A DNA stretch of 64,000 nt from Lamellibrachia satsuma (taxonomy: Eukaryota > Annelida > Polychaeta > Sabellida > Siboglinidae), in NCBI GenBank assembly GCA_033239005.1, contig BSQZ01000036.1:4298001-4362000 (forward strand), read 5' to 3'. The notes under the pieces were generated by a model. It ran no database searches. It was not told where the DNA came from and worked only from the letters and a program-made list of their open reading frames with translations. Position 1 is the stretch's first letter. Each line of letters starts with the position of its first letter. The position numbers were made by a program, and so were the translations under genes. Below, piece after piece: positions 24,953-36,036 of the stretch.

Positions 24953-26032
24953 CAGGCTTGTTAACAAATGCAAATGCATTTGAATGCACATTTACATGTT
25001 AAGCATCAGATGTACAATCAGATGTACAATCAGATGTACAACCAAAGCACAACCAGATGTACAATCAGATGTACAATCAGATGCACAATCAGATGCACAA
25101 TCAGATGCACAATCAGATGCACAATCAGATGTACAATCAGATGTACAATCATATGTACAATCAGATGTACAATCAGATGTACAATCAGATGTACAATCAG
25201 ATGTACAATCAGATGTACAATCAGATGTACAATCAGATGTACAATCAGATGCATGCGTAATTATTTGAATAATCATTATTGTTAGATTCACTTTCACAAG
25301 TTCACAACATGCCATTGAAAAAATTGCTCTGTAGTGAGCAGTACCCTCAGCAAATTACGAAATCATTGTCTGACCTATGAATCCACTTTCACAACGTGCT
25401 CTTTGACACTGTTTTGGTGGGTTGGGGTAGCAGCTCAATGGGGGGGGGGTAAACATTAGCAATGCCAGCCTTGAATATTTACAACCAGAGAGAGTGGTTG
25501 GTATTAGCTGTAATTATCCACCAGGTTATCATCCCACTGATCCCACCAGTGGACAGTCCACTGTCTTGGGTTCCCCTTCCATTCTGGCCTACCTGAAGGA
25601 TTAGCCTTTCATTCTCTGCCATGGTTCCCAGTAAATTGTAAATTGTCTACTTCTCCCTCCCATTTCCACCACCTCTGCAGGCCTGGAACTATGTGACAAC
25701 TCTACATCATGGTCATGTAGTGGGACTTAGTGGTTACAATAATGTACTACTGTATTTATTAAATAAATTAATAATGTGTTTGTATACAATACGTTGTTTT
25801 TTCTCCAAATAAAACGAATCGTTAATATAAAGCCAAACCATCTGAAATTAATTCAAATGCATTTGCAAATGTGTAACCAAAACATTTGCATTTGTATTTG
25901 AATGCGACTCAAAACATTTGCATTTGTATGCGTTCCTGGAAAAAGGCATTTGCATTCGCATTTGCATTTGACTCAAGTGAGACATTTGCATTTGCATTCA
26001 AATGCGTTGACATGCATTTGCTAACAATCCTG
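24953..26032. mobile_element. hAT-type MITE with ATGCAAAT-rich inverted ends
   Basis: The left end CAGGCTTGTTAACAAATGCA matches the inverted right end CAGGATTGTTAGCAAATGCA at 18 of 20 bases. Both continue into clusters of ATGCAAAT/ATTTGCAT and CATTTGAATGC motifs. The flanks are ATATCTAC (24,945-24,952) and ATATGTAC (26,033-26,040), an 8-bp target duplication with one mismatch. CAGG ends and 8-bp duplications are hallmarks of hAT elements. No transposase is inside, so it would depend on a partner element. The interior carries a 12-bp satellite and a G9 run at about 25,441. Confidence 0.85.
25009..25253. repeat. 12-bp satellite inside the MITE
   Basis: About 20 copies of ATGTACAATCAG, with ATGCACAATCAG variants clustered at 25,081-25,130. 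Because the unit is four codons long and lacks stops in most frames, several frames on both strands stay open through it (repeats such as MYNQ, CTIR, VQSD, IVHL, DCTS). These are by-products of the repeat, not genes. Confidence 0.95.
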
Positions 26033-26264
26033 ATATGTACACACTATTATCAATTAATTATAGTACATTCGTTTTGTTTTTAGGTTGCTATCCAAAACCG
26101 CATTAACAAAAGTGCGATCTTACAAAACAATTGGTGATTTGTTTGCTTGTATGTGATGATCCCTTGTGACAAATAATTATGGTCGAGCATTAACCCTTCG
26201 GGACTTCGTTTGATATTGCTTTCTATGTCATGATATAGGAATTTATCAGTTCATCAGGCATTAT

Positions 26265-26498
26265 TTGTCATGCATTCATCATTTCCCTGGAATCAAGTTC
26301 TATGGTGAGGAATCTTTATGTTTCTTCTGCAGGTCCGACTCTTGTGTTTACATGAGTCGGACCTTCACGTTGCCAAGGGAAAGAATGACCGACGTGCCAA
26401 TGTATAGAAGGATGTATCCATGTATTTCTTGGCCTGTTTTTATTGCACACGATATCGAATTAAACCCAGGACCTCGTCCAGTCAGGTTTCCGTGTTGA
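26265..26498 (+). pseudogene. LINE N-terminal leader with 2A-like peptide
   Basis: A 77-codon frame ending shortly after HDIELNPGP. The core D-I-E-L-N-P-G-P matches the 2A consensus D-(V/I)-E-x-N-P-G-P, which makes ribosomes skip the last Gly-Pro bond so that two proteins come from one frame. An N-terminal 2A is known in CR1/L2-like retrotransposons. Six residues later the frame hits a stop, and the downstream protein continues in another frame from about 26,503. The released peptide has several cysteines (CFFCRSDSC) and no identifiable domain. Confidence 0.75.
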
Positions 26499-26799
26499 AA
26501 ATGTGGCAAAGCAGTCAAAGGAAAATGAATCTCTTCAAGACATCTCAAGAGCATCGTCACTATCTGACGCTGGTATCCAAACCCCATTTAACACACAGGT
26601 CAGCCCCACCAGACATAATCTCTGCTGCAAAAGGGTACCCCCGACTACCTACACACACCAACACCACGAAAACCCACCTGATTTTAACTGGACTCCGTCA
26701 ATGTCTAGCAATCACCTCCCAGCAGACTTACCGACTATCATCAAAGGAAACCAGTCAGTGCAAACCCTGGATATAAACCAGAGCCTCCGCTCTAAGAAA

Positions 26800-27830
26800 G
26801 CAGAACCATGGAATTTGCTCTCAAACGTGGATCCAGGCATCATTATTGGTTCAAAGACATGGATGAAACAAGATATCTCTAACACAGAGTTATTGCCATC
26901 CACATTCAACGTCTATCGCAAGGATAGAACAGATGGAGGAGGAGGAGGAGGAGGAGGAGGAGGAGGAGGAGGAGGAGGAGGAGGAGGAGGAGGAGGAGGA
27001 GGAGGAGGAGGAGGAGGAGGAGGAGGAGGAGGAGGAGGAGGAGGAGGAGGAGGAGGAGGAGGAGGATGAGGAGGAGGAGGAGGAGGAGGAGGAGGAGGAT
27101 GAGGAGGAGGATGAGGAGGAGGATGAGGAGGAGGAGGAGGAGGAGGAGGAGGAGGAGGAGGAGGATGAGGAGGATGAGGATGAGGAGGATGAGGATGAGG
27201 AGGAGGAGGATGAGGATGAGGATGAGGATGAGGATGAGGATGAGGAGGAGGAGGAGGAGGAGGAGGAGGAGGAGGAGGAGGAGGAGGAGGAGGAGGAGGA
27301 GGAGTTCTTGTCGCCACCAAAGTGAATGTGATCACATGAGCTCCAGAAGCAATTCTTGTACAAGTACAAACAGAAAAGAAGACTGAACCGCTCATTGTTG
27401 GATCACTGTACAGGACTCATTCAGAAACAAGCATAAACCAGATGGATGTAATTGAGATAGGAGGTGATCTAAACCTCCCTGATATCAACTGGAAAGATCA
27501 ATGGGTCGTTGGAAAGAATTACCCACAAAAGATCAACAACTCTTTCCTCAACAAAGTCAATGACCTCGGACTCCATCAAATAAATGACCAGTCGACTAAA
27601 GGTGGTGCAATCCTAGGCATATACCTGATTAACAGGCCAAACCTAGTCACAAGAAATTCCACTATACCAGGTCTAGGGGATCATGCCATCATGCTCATCG
27701 ACAGTCGCATGAAGGCTGCCAAGCGCACACCTATTGCTAGGAAAACTAACATCTGGAAGTAAACCGACATTGCTGCCATTCGTGAAGACACCAATACATG
27801 TTTCTCCAAGTTTGAAACAGACTGTAAAAA
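26800..27830 (+). pseudogene. LINE apurinic-type endonuclease split by (GGA)n
   Basis: The first half reads SKKAEPWNLLSNVDPGIIIG, SKTWMKQDI and FNVYRKDRTDGG. The second half resumes after the repeat, in the same frame, with GVLVATKVNVIT. After a stop come EPLIVGSLYR, VIEIGGDLNLPDINW (catalytic Asp-Asn segment), GLGDHAIM (active-site SDH position, here GDH) and the end at NIWK. These enzymes nick the target DNA to prime reverse transcription. The glycines of the DGxGGV turn have expanded into the repeat. Confidence 0.85.
26935..27303 (+). repeat. (GGA)123 run, in frame inside a LINE endonuclease
   Basis: 369 bp of GGA triplets with scattered GGATGA variants towards the right. The array length is exactly 123 codons, so the endonuclease frame before (..RTDG) and after (GVLVATK) is the same. 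Several GGA to TGA changes now put stops in the glycine frame. The poly-Glu, poly-Arg, poly-Ser and poly-Pro open frames across this region are repeat artefacts. Confidence 0.95.
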
Positions 27831-27848
27831 TCAATCTGTCAAACAAAT

Positions 27849-28235
27849 GTGGTAATCTGTACACCAGCATCTGACGACCATGGTAGAGAAGCATGGACCA
27901 ACAAAGAACAGCTCAACCAAGCACCACCAGCCATAAACCTCAAGGGATGCCCAATATATGTCCAGACACATTGCTATAAAAGCCTTGTACGACAAGTGCA
28001 ACATCTTAAATCTTCACTGGAGATGGTACAACGGCGTTCAGCTCGCCGCATTTTTCACGACTTCAGCTCTACCTCTAGTGTCTCTGCATTGGTCGCACAG
28101 CTCCAACTTGAGAACCTGCAGTCCAGGAGAACATCAGACAGAGAAAGCATGATGTACAAAATCATAAACGGACTTGTCGATGTGAACCCTGCTGCACTTC
28201 TTGAACCCAGCAACCGCAGCTCTAGAGGACATTAA
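27849..28235 (+). pseudogene. LINE ORF2 C-terminal segment
   Basis: It reads CYKSLVRQVQHLKSSLEMVQ, RRSARRIFHDFSS, LQLENLQSRRTSDRESMMYK and IINGLVDV, the conserved post-RT segment of CR1/L2-like LINEs (typical order: YKSLVRP, IQRRAARFV, L.W..L..RR, MYKI.NGLV). It is joined directly to endonuclease-derived sequence, showing that the RT was deleted. The frame is open over 128 codons. Confidence 0.8.
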
Positions 28236-28590
28236 GCGAAGCTCCAAATCTCGAACTGACACATACACTCCTTCTTCTCATCATCAATCCGACCCTGGAA
28301 CGATGTTCCTGTAAATCCATCATCAGTTACATCCCTACCTTCATTCAGGTCTTCACTGTAGGGATGGATGGGGCACCACATACAGTCATCAAAATAGATC
28401 ATTGACATTGTCTTTTATCGAGTATTAACTTTTTATTTTGTTCTTGTTTTTAACTTTTAGCGTAGCTTTTATACCGCTGCCTTTTAAATCACTGGAAAAA
28501 TGCTCGCTCCGCACGCAATTCCCTATGTAGTGTTTATTCCTCGATGCTCGGGGCATCTGCAGTATTATAAAGAAAGAAAGAAAGCACCAC

Positions 28591-29540
28591 GATCATACGG
28601 TAATTAATGACACGATTTTGTTTTGCGTTCTTCTAATACAAATATCAAATATTGCACGATAGGATCGAGCATGCGTTTTCGTAGATAGACCATTGTTCTG
28701 CAAACAGTGTTTTTATTTAATATTACAAATGTAGTGTTATATTATCCATCAGGGGCGCCACGGGTTATTTCGTGATGCAGCAGAATACGGTAGATGGCGT
28801 TGGTAGATCATCCGGAATGGCGCGAACAAACAATTTAAGTTTTTGGAATGTTTTAACTGGTAGTAAATCGACGAACATCGGCGAACAGAACAAGTAAGTG
28901 AGATGGATGCATATTTCTGAACGTCAAACGGCATCTATGTAATCCACCCCACCACATAAACTGAGTTGACATTGAAACAGTTTTCCGTGTTTTGAAGTTT
29001 TGTAAACAAACTGAAGATTGTTTCAAGTTGTTCGAAGCCGTGGCGTAGATGGGCTGGGCCCTTGCGAGCGAATTTAGCCCTATTGCGAAGCTTTTATAGG
29101 ATGTAGCGGTCCGAACGTCAAACAGTTAAAATGATATTAAAACTAGTTGAGTCTGGGCTATCTAGTGTAGTCTAAAATGAAATTTACAGCGATTTTCATT
29201 GCCAAATGCGCTGGTTATTTGGTAGAGAGGTCGGTCATGTTTTAGCGATCACGGAGTTCGTTACATGGCGCCAGTTGTCTCGTGTTTAGAATGTTGATGG
29301 AAAGTTAGTAGGATGTACCAACTGAACAACTCAACTTCAAGGCAACATAATATGCAAGGTTGAGAAAAACTGGTTGAAGAACAGCGAGGCAAATGTTAAC
29401 GACGTCCGGTCATCATCTCATTTAACCCTTGCCTTGGCTTGGGCGTGGTCTGGATTTTTTGACATCGTGGCATCGCCAGCTGACAATTTCTTTAAACTAT
29501 CATTTGCTTTGCCTTTGGACTTCATCATGTACTGTGAATG
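28591..29540. other. Region without supported gene
   Basis: No recognisable protein, RNA or repeat. Confidence 0.5.
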
Positions 29541-29548
29541 TCTATGGT

Positions 29549-29822
29549 TCACCAGATGGTAAAGTGGGCATGACCTGCCAGCCCATTGAAAGGATTGTTC
29601 CGTCCTTCGCACATGTTGTTTGTCCGCAACTCTCCTCGTAGTGTCAACTCATGCATGTTCCACAGAGGGAGATTGAACAGTGCTGGTGTCCTGCACATCT
29701 GCACACGGTTAACTGTGGCAACTCGTCGAAGTGGAAGCTGGACACGGCGGTATGAGCGTGACATGTACGTAGTGTCAAAGTAGTTGACAAGTGGATCTAA
29801 CCCATCTGGTGTGACTGTTAGT
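29549..29822 (-). pseudogene. MULE transposase C-terminal fragment (copy F)
   Basis: The minus strand reads LVNYFDTTYV, SYRRVQLP, LFNLPLWNMHELTL, RTNNMCEGRNNPFNGLAGHA. This matches the region of the MULE at 41.1-42.4 kb that holds its catalytic Glu (TNNICEGWNNAF); here the motif is CEGRNN. The fragment ends at about 29,549. About 550 bp of unrelated sequence separate it from the N-terminal part of the same gene at 30.37-30.86 kb. Confidence 0.8.
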
Positions 29823-30369
29823 GTAATTGTGATAAAAAAATGAGGTCAGAATGGCTCAAATAATGTCGGCAATGTTTAAGGATTACTGCGTCACTATATT
29901 TTCCAATGTCGGTGTTGATGATTAATACATTTCGCGGCTGCTTGCGTCACCTTTTGCCCCACACAGCGAAAATTATTTGTTGGGTTTTTGATCATTGTTT
30001 CATGGTTGTTTCGTCATATTTTCAACCGGCCCTTTTCGACATGACTACATTCCGGTGACCCCACCTAGCCTCGCGTCTAGTGGACTGGCGTGGAATCGGC
30101 TGATAATGGCGGGGATACATCGGATGGAATAATGATGTTTCGTTTGCTGTGGAATCTTGGCGGCACAAAATTACAGGATAGCTCCAAAACAGTCGAACAA
30201 GTGAAGGGATATTCCCGTCAATTAATGTTGAATTGCATTTTGTCAGTGCGCGTCAAAAAAAAATTTTTCGTGCCAAATGACATTTACACCCCCTTCGGGC
30301 GCACTCATGCAATTTGGTTGTGTCAGTTTTTAAAATATTGCGTCAATGGTGCAATGGCGCATCCTAGAT

Positions 30370-30855
30370 GGAACCCTGGAGGTGCACTATTAAATGTACC
30401 ATCCATATGTAAAGTGTCAGAGTTTGCTAGATGACAAAGGCCACCATCGGTTGCAAACACAAGTATTCTGTTGGGTGAGTGGATCCCGTTGTCGTAGATG
30501 AGGAAATCTTTACCGTTTTTACCACCAGTGGTACAGTAGTACCTGCCTTCAATGGACCCTCTGACGAGCGGACACCTGCTATCTCGGAACGTTCACCGTT
30601 TTCACCACCAGTAGTACAATAACCCAATCACCATCGATCACCTACTCGCACATTGTCGCTGGGTTGACTTGTAAATGTTTGGCCTGCTGGCGACGTAGCG
30701 TATGTTTCAGCAAATCTTGGTTGCCCTGTGCTGCATGCACCTGTACAGGGCCATCAGTGGAGGACTCCACCACTAACTGGGTTGTTGTACCTCTTGATGT
30801 AGCTGCCTGCTGTTTGAGTGTGGCATGGATTTTCATTGCACTGACCAACTCAGCA
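30370..30855 (-). pseudogene. MULE transposase N-terminal and first-Asp fragment (copy F)
   Basis: The first frame reads VSAMKIHATLKQQAATSRGT, then HTLRRQQAKHLQVNPA, matching the segment between the FLYWCH motif and the DDE core in the intact copy. After a frame change come FLIYDNGIHS, RILVFATDGGLCHLANSD and HMDGTFNSAPPGF, containing the first catalytic Asp. The second Asp region is absent. Sequence between this and 29,822 is unrelated (about 550 bp). This is an old, interrupted copy. Confidence 0.8.
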
Positions 30856-30859
30856 TCTC

Positions 30860-32640
30860 TATATGGTTATACTCTAGACGGCTCTCTGGATCTAGAAATA
30901 TTCCCAACAAATGTATTGATTTAATTAATTTAAGATATCTAGTCTCATCGGTAACGTTCATATGAGTAATGACAATATCTGAAGAATTATAAAAGCTGAC
31001 GGTAGAATTCATACTTGAACAACATATTGAGAATACCGGATTCCAAATAAAGGAAGAGATGGTCACCAGATTTGCAGAGTATGAGTGCTCCAAAGGTGTC
31101 CCCTACGAGAAATTCAATGGTTTCAAAACATTACTGTCAATGTTCTGGGAGTAATTTACCATGCTTATTAAATAAATAAGTAAAAGCACCACATCTGTTA
31201 TACGTTATTTTAATAAATCAAAGGTCAAACAATCTAGCAAGTTCAGGAATAAAATATATATACCCAAGGTCCATTAGCCTGTGGCTGTTTCACTTAGTTT
31301 TGCACTTATATGTTGACTTGTCTTGGTTTCTGTATCCAGATCTGGCAGGCTGCTTCGAAGTCAAAAGTTGTCTGGGTCAGGCCCCTCTATTACCAGGAAC
31401 ATTCAAGCATTTAGCATTTTGGTCGACAAACTGTTTTTTGATTTCGTTTTAATTCTGTCGAAAAACGTCTGACACTGGAATCAGCAGATCATTTCAGTTG
31501 CTGTCTTTCTAGCAAGATTCTGGTCAGCAAGAAACGTGTGTTTGTAGTCGTTTTGTCAGGGTCTTGTCGAGCCGAGGGCAGGCCATCATAATGTGCCAGA
31601 AGTGCATCAGTCTTGTAATTTCCGTGCAGGTTCAATGCTGCCTGATCATTTCTGGGAAACTGGCATGGGTCCAGGAAAGCCTCTCATCACCCACATCGTC
31701 GGTACCAACAGCCTTCTTGTCACCCACGTTGCTGGCACCAACAGCCTTCTCATCATCCACGTTGCCGGCACCAACAACGTTGTTATCATCCATGTTGCCG
31801 AAAAAAACAACAGCCTTCTTAGTTCTTATTTTCCACGTCGCCGGCAGCAAGATTCCCAACAACCATCCTGTCATCTATATCACCACCATCGCCGGCAGCA
31901 ACAGCTACATCGTCGTTGTTGACATAAGTTTCAAGCGTTTTATTAACAAAGAAAGTGGACGGTTTCAATTGCCGATATGCCATTTTGCGCGAAGCCCAGC
32001 GACTAATGCTAAAATGACTGTGTTACCAGGGAAGACATTTTGTAAACACGGCGTCTGCGCCATTTCATTACGATTTCGTGTAATGGCAACCTAAAGACAT
32101 AAACCTACCGACTAGGGAATTTAAGAAAATGTTGTGACTTAATTGCTGCTTAGGGTGGCGGCTTCAATAAACGGATGGCGGAAATTTATATCATTTTCAA
32201 CGGATGGCGGGCATACTCATAAGAACTTATATGCTAGTCTTGAATTGATTAGTTTCAGTAGGAGTTTTAAAGATAAATTAAGATTTCTTCACAGATTGTA
32301 GTTGAAATACTATATAATATACCAAATAAAAATATAAAAAAATTATTTTGTTATGTTGCAAGGTTTTTAAAAAAAAATTTAAATGTGTAAAATAGCCACT
32401 AAAAAGTTTAATCGTTTTGAGACAATCCCCAAAGAAATAAATGACACACATATAAGCATGACAGTGTAACTGATAACTTTATGCCAGATTTTGGTTAACA
32501 TAAACCAATTACGTCTGCTACACCACCGTGAATGAATTAAGCAAAAGTTGAATGACAGCCTAAAGTGGCAGTGTATTTTTGACGCAAACCCTTCACCAAT
32601 CGAATAGGAAACCCATGAACATAGACCCATTTAAACATTT
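30860..32640. other. Mostly featureless region with one short tandem repeat
   Basis: No protein family recognised. The only structure is four imperfect 33-bp units at 31,689-31,820 (CCAACAGCCTTCTT core), open in both directions and reading GNVDDEKAVGA-like repeats on the minus strand. That could be an exon of a low-complexity protein or a plain minisatellite. Confidence 0.45.
31689..31820. repeat. 33-bp tandem repeat, four units
   Basis: Units begin ACCCAC/ATCCAC and contain ACCAACAGCCTTCTT. Copies are about 75-85% alike. The 11-codon period keeps frames open on both strands. Confidence 0.8.
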
Positions 32641-32647
32641 GTAATTA

Positions 32648-34052
32648 TCAACAATTTCTTTTTAGACATATACACATGTCAGTACCAAGCTTACTCTTGA
32701 AACCAAACTGGTTACTGCTAGTGATCAGAAACGATGACATACGACCCAGTATAACTTTTTCAACTATTTTCGACATCACGCTGGCTAATGCAATCGGTTT
32801 GTAGTTATCACTATCATTGATTTTACCACATTTATCTTTGATAACAGGTACAAGCACAACTGATAACATAGGATCAGGTAGGAACCCATGGACAAAAAAA
32901 GGTAGACATACACATAGCCAGTAATGGTAATACTTGTCTGCTGCAGTACATTAAATGTTTAGCATACACACCATCAAGGCCACATGATTTATTTTTATCT
33001 AACTGCCCAATGACCGATTCAATCTCATCTACAGTACAAAGTATACCATTAGTATATGTGACATAATGTAATGATGTGATGTCATTATCATGTATACAAT
33101 TAAACAATTGCTCAAAGTGACCCTTCCATAGTTCAGTTATATTGTCAGCACCATTAACCCCATCAATACTGTTTGGCAAGGGAACTTTGCAGTTATTCAT
33201 ATGATTAACGTATTTCCAGAACCTATCAGGTCTACCCTCACTGGTCTCACTAGACAATAATAAATTATTTTCAGTACAGAAACTTTTGACATGATTTCCA
33301 AATAAAGAAGTACTGTCACTAATGTTAGAGTTCCAATCTCCTACAAGTGAGATGCATGTACATTCTAGGTCATCAATTATAGCCTTGATTATACCCAATT
33401 GCTCTAAATAGACATCTTCATTTTCACTACACTCATATGGCATATAAACACATATTAAAACATAAACCTGGTTGCCAAACTGCATTTGGATACCAGTAAG
33501 CCAATCGGTATAAAAATTAAGGTGTCACATTTTTATCCAGAGAGGATCGCCACATTATAGCTGCTCCACCAGGAATGTGGCCCTGGTGGCTGCACCTATA
33601 CCATGGACATTCTTATGTAATGTATTTAACATAGCAAGGTCTTGCTTGCTATACCATGTTTCTTGTAGACAAACAATATCCGTATCATTGTTGTTCATTA
33701 TTTCCTCAACACAGGGTCGGAGGTATATATTATCAGGGTGATTAGGCAGACCTCTACAATTGAAGCTAATAATTTTCATAATGATTAGGTACTTGACAAT
33801 GTGCAAAATCATTCAGAAATGACAGATTTGGGAACAGTGATAGCAGTATCACTGTCTTCATTACCACAGTTCAGTGTTTGCTCCAGCCTAGCAGTGTCAG
33901 TGTAACAGTGTTCACTAGCTGACTTGCTGACACTTGAGTGGTGGATGGCGGTCCACCAACAGAGTTCTTCAGCTGCCTAAGTTGCCTCCACCACTGCACG
34001 TACGTGCCCTCAGGCTACAGGTCTTCCTCCATGAATACCTTTGGGTCTGTAC
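32648..34052 (-). mobile_element. LINE fragment, copy A (endonuclease to RT start)
   Basis: The minus strand runs from IISFNCRGLPNHPDNIYLRP and DTDIVCLQETWYSKQDL (endonuclease start, 33,780-33,600), through YVLICVYMPYE and CISLVGDWNSNISDS, to DRFWKYVNHM. It then jumps into the linker (ITELWKGHFEQLFN, DKNKSCGLDGVYAKHLMYCS) and the RT fingers (DNYKPIALASVMSKIVEKVI, SNQFGFKSKLGTDMC), where it stops near 32,648. The second half of the endonuclease is missing. Bases 32,728-34,052 are almost identical to 36,133-37,439. It lacks ORF1 and most of the RT. Confidence 0.88.
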
Positions 34053-34265
34053 ACGCTAGTGCCCTGTGCGGGCCGGGCTTTGGGTCCAAGCCCGGCCCGG
34101 CCCGCAGCCCACGGGCCTGGCCTCAACATAATTTCGCGGGCCGGGCCTGGGCCTACATACTGCGGGCCCGGGCCGGGCCTGGGCTGAAAACAATTTAAAC
34201 ACAACGGGCTTGGGCTGGGCCTGGACCTAGGGTGAGCGGGCCGGGCCTGGGCTGGGCCTGGACAT
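34053..34265. repeat. GC-rich degenerate repeat, GGGCCTGGGC-type
   Basis: Irregular runs of GGGCCGGGCCTGG and related phrases in both orientations. They start exactly where LINE copy A ends and stop before AT-rich sequence leading to the MULE at 34.5 kb. Such GGGCC-rich subterminal arrays are common at hAT ends, and CCCTGTGCGGGCC at about 34,071 could be an inverted CAGGG terminus, but no partner end or target duplication was found. Confidence 0.6.
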
Positions 34266-34489
34266 AATAAAAATATTCATACAAAACACCGATTATTACT
34301 TTATTATTTAATAAAAACTTATTATAAATTGTAATTCCGGTTAATGAATGCTTAAACTTATTTCTTTAGTATTATATAGTTGCAAATTGAGACCTTGCAT
34401 GGAATCTAATGGCCTCATAAGTTCACTTGGCTGGAAGTAGCCAGCTCCAAATGTTTACTTTAGAAAAATTTGCAGAGGCAATGAAGCCA

Positions 34490-35753
34490 TGATTAACCAT
34501 CAACAGCCCGATGAGCTGTGAAAAGGAGGTATTCCAGCCCTCACAGGCATTGTTCGTCCGATCCCGTCCCTCCAGAGTGACTTGGTGCACATTCCAGATG
34601 GGTATGCCGTACCGTGGTGGAATGTTCCGGACGCGTAGTGGTGGTGGAGGAGCTCTAGGCTGCACTTGTCCTTGTTGAACACGACGAAAGGTTCCAGTTA
34701 CATACACGGAATCGAAGTAGTCTACTAACTCCTCCATCCCTTCTGGTGTGTGCTCCCTCAGATATGCCATGCCATCCTGCACCTTGTCTTCCGGGAGGAA
34801 GGCCAGCCCATCAAGCATCCCACAGAAGTGCTTGATGTCGTCGTCGGTGCGGTACAGTTCAGTCTTCCCGAGCGCCTGGATCTTCCTCCACGTGCTCTGG
34901 GACAGGTGGTAAAAGCACCCCTGTGTTGTCACTTGAGGACCTTTTGAGGTCCAAGCACCAAGGCTACTGACTGAATAGCTGCTAATTCAAAGTCAGTGAT
35001 GACAACACGGGGGTCTGGGTAGATCTGCATGGTCTCCATCTTGTCGAGAACTGCTTGAAGCAGCTCTTGGTAGATCTGTGTACTCTTCCCAGAAAGGAAC
35101 GTATATACACAGGAAACCGCAGACTCTCCAAGATGGGCACGGATCACATAGAGCTGTTCAAAGACACCTGGACTCATGGCATAGTTACCATCCATGAACC
35201 AAGTGTCAGACTGCCCTAAGTGACGGAGCTGCCCCTCTGCAGCATATACCACAACACGCTGACGCTGCCCAGGGCCAGAATCATGGATAAGGAACGGCCG
35301 TGGGTCTGCTCCACCGGTGAGAGTCCACTCGTCAGGGATGACCAGCTCTGGGAAAGTTGCTGGGTCATTGGGTAGACATCCACGGCGCTGACGCTGAAGA
35401 TCCCGCTTGCATGTCTGGATCTTCCCGATGTTGGCACGGACTTCATCACTAGCTTCAAGGAGAGCCTGTGTAAGGATCTGGTTTGGCCGACTTCTTGACT
35501 GCTTTGCCACTGCCTTCATGGTTGTGCGTAGCTTGGTGACCTCAACTCCTGTCCTGTCTGCTGGATGGTTGTGGTTCACATGAGACCGAGGGTTCTCATA
35601 CGTGTCATCAGTTGTGAGTCCACCCATACACCCGGCTGTTCTCTGCCGATTGCACTGCCACCGGATCCAGTTCTTGTAGCTCCTCTTCTTCAGGTACATG
35701 TAACCATCCAGACAAAGCTTGTCTCCTCCCTTGTTGGTTCTGATGATCTCCAT
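34490..35753 (-). pseudogene. FLYWCH + MULE transposase, copy B (intronless, frameshifted, 3' truncated)
   Basis: It opens with a FLYWCH zinc finger: RGGDKLCLDGYMYL-type strand (here KGGDKLCLDGYMYL), RWQCNRQRTAGC and VNHNHPADR give C-C-H-H. The finger runs into the transposase without an intron, unlike the copies at 42.7 and 51.5 kb. The DDE core follows: first Asp in DTWFMDGNYAM, second in VVITDFELAA. A frameshift near 34,935 (at a Leu-Lys/Met junction) leads to GCFYHLSQSTWRKI. The Glu is in TNNACEGWNTSF. The frame then departs from relatives after FSQLIGLL, so the C-terminus is lost. The role in intact relatives is cut-and-paste transposition. A TATA box lies about 70 bp upstream of the start codon. 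Confidence 0.88.
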
Positions 35754-35820
35754 GATTTAATGTGCGCAGCAAGTTGTAGCAATGTCTATGAATGAATGAT
35801 ATATGCTGGAAGGTTAGTCC

Positions 35821-35827
35821 TTTTATA
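35821..35827 (-). promoter_or_regulatory. TATA box of MULE copy B
   Basis: On the minus strand CCTATAAAAGGAC lies 68-74 bp upstream of the start codon at 35,753. Copies C, D and E have TATA-like sequences at similar distances. Confidence 0.6.
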
Positions 35828-35907
35828 GGAAAGATGAGATCTGCTCATTGGATTTACTCACAAGATGTTTCATATTATCCCTTGATCTCTTCTAATTATA
35901 CTACATA

Positions 35908-35909
<2 letters not shown>

Positions 35910-35942
<33 letters not shown>

Positions 35943-35945
35943 CAC
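35910..35945. repeat. (GCAC)n microsatellite
   Basis: About nine GCAC units followed by CACACACAC. It lies between the MULE B promoter and its terminal repeats. Confidence 0.9.
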
Positions 35946-36036
35946 ACACACTACACACCCTACTCATATTGTGTGTTACTGTAAATATTTCTGACATGGA
36001 AAAATTTATTTGACATGGAAAAATTAATTTTAGTTG

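Larger units (their letters stand above)
26265..28590 (+). mobile_element. LINE (CR1/L2-like) with a 2A peptide, internally deleted
   Basis: In order: an N-terminal leader ending in a 2A-like peptide (26,451-26,474), the first half of an AP endonuclease (about 26,800-26,934), a (GGA)n run inside that endonuclease, the endonuclease second half (27,304-27,830), and then a jump to the ORF2 C-terminal segment (27,930-28,235). All reverse-transcriptase motifs between are missing. The 3' end is a short (AAAG)n tail at about 28,572-28,586. CR1/L2-type LINEs are known to carry 2A peptides near the start of their protein. The copy is non-functional. Confidence 0.85.

Noticed and set aside
24968..25315. 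Frames of 67-107 codons over the 12-bp satellite
   Set aside because: Unit length divisible by three with no stops makes several frames open by chance; no flanking coding sequence.
26890..27395. Long poly-Glu, poly-Ser, poly-Pro, poly-Arg and poly-Gly frames
   Set aside because: All are readings of the (GGA)n array.
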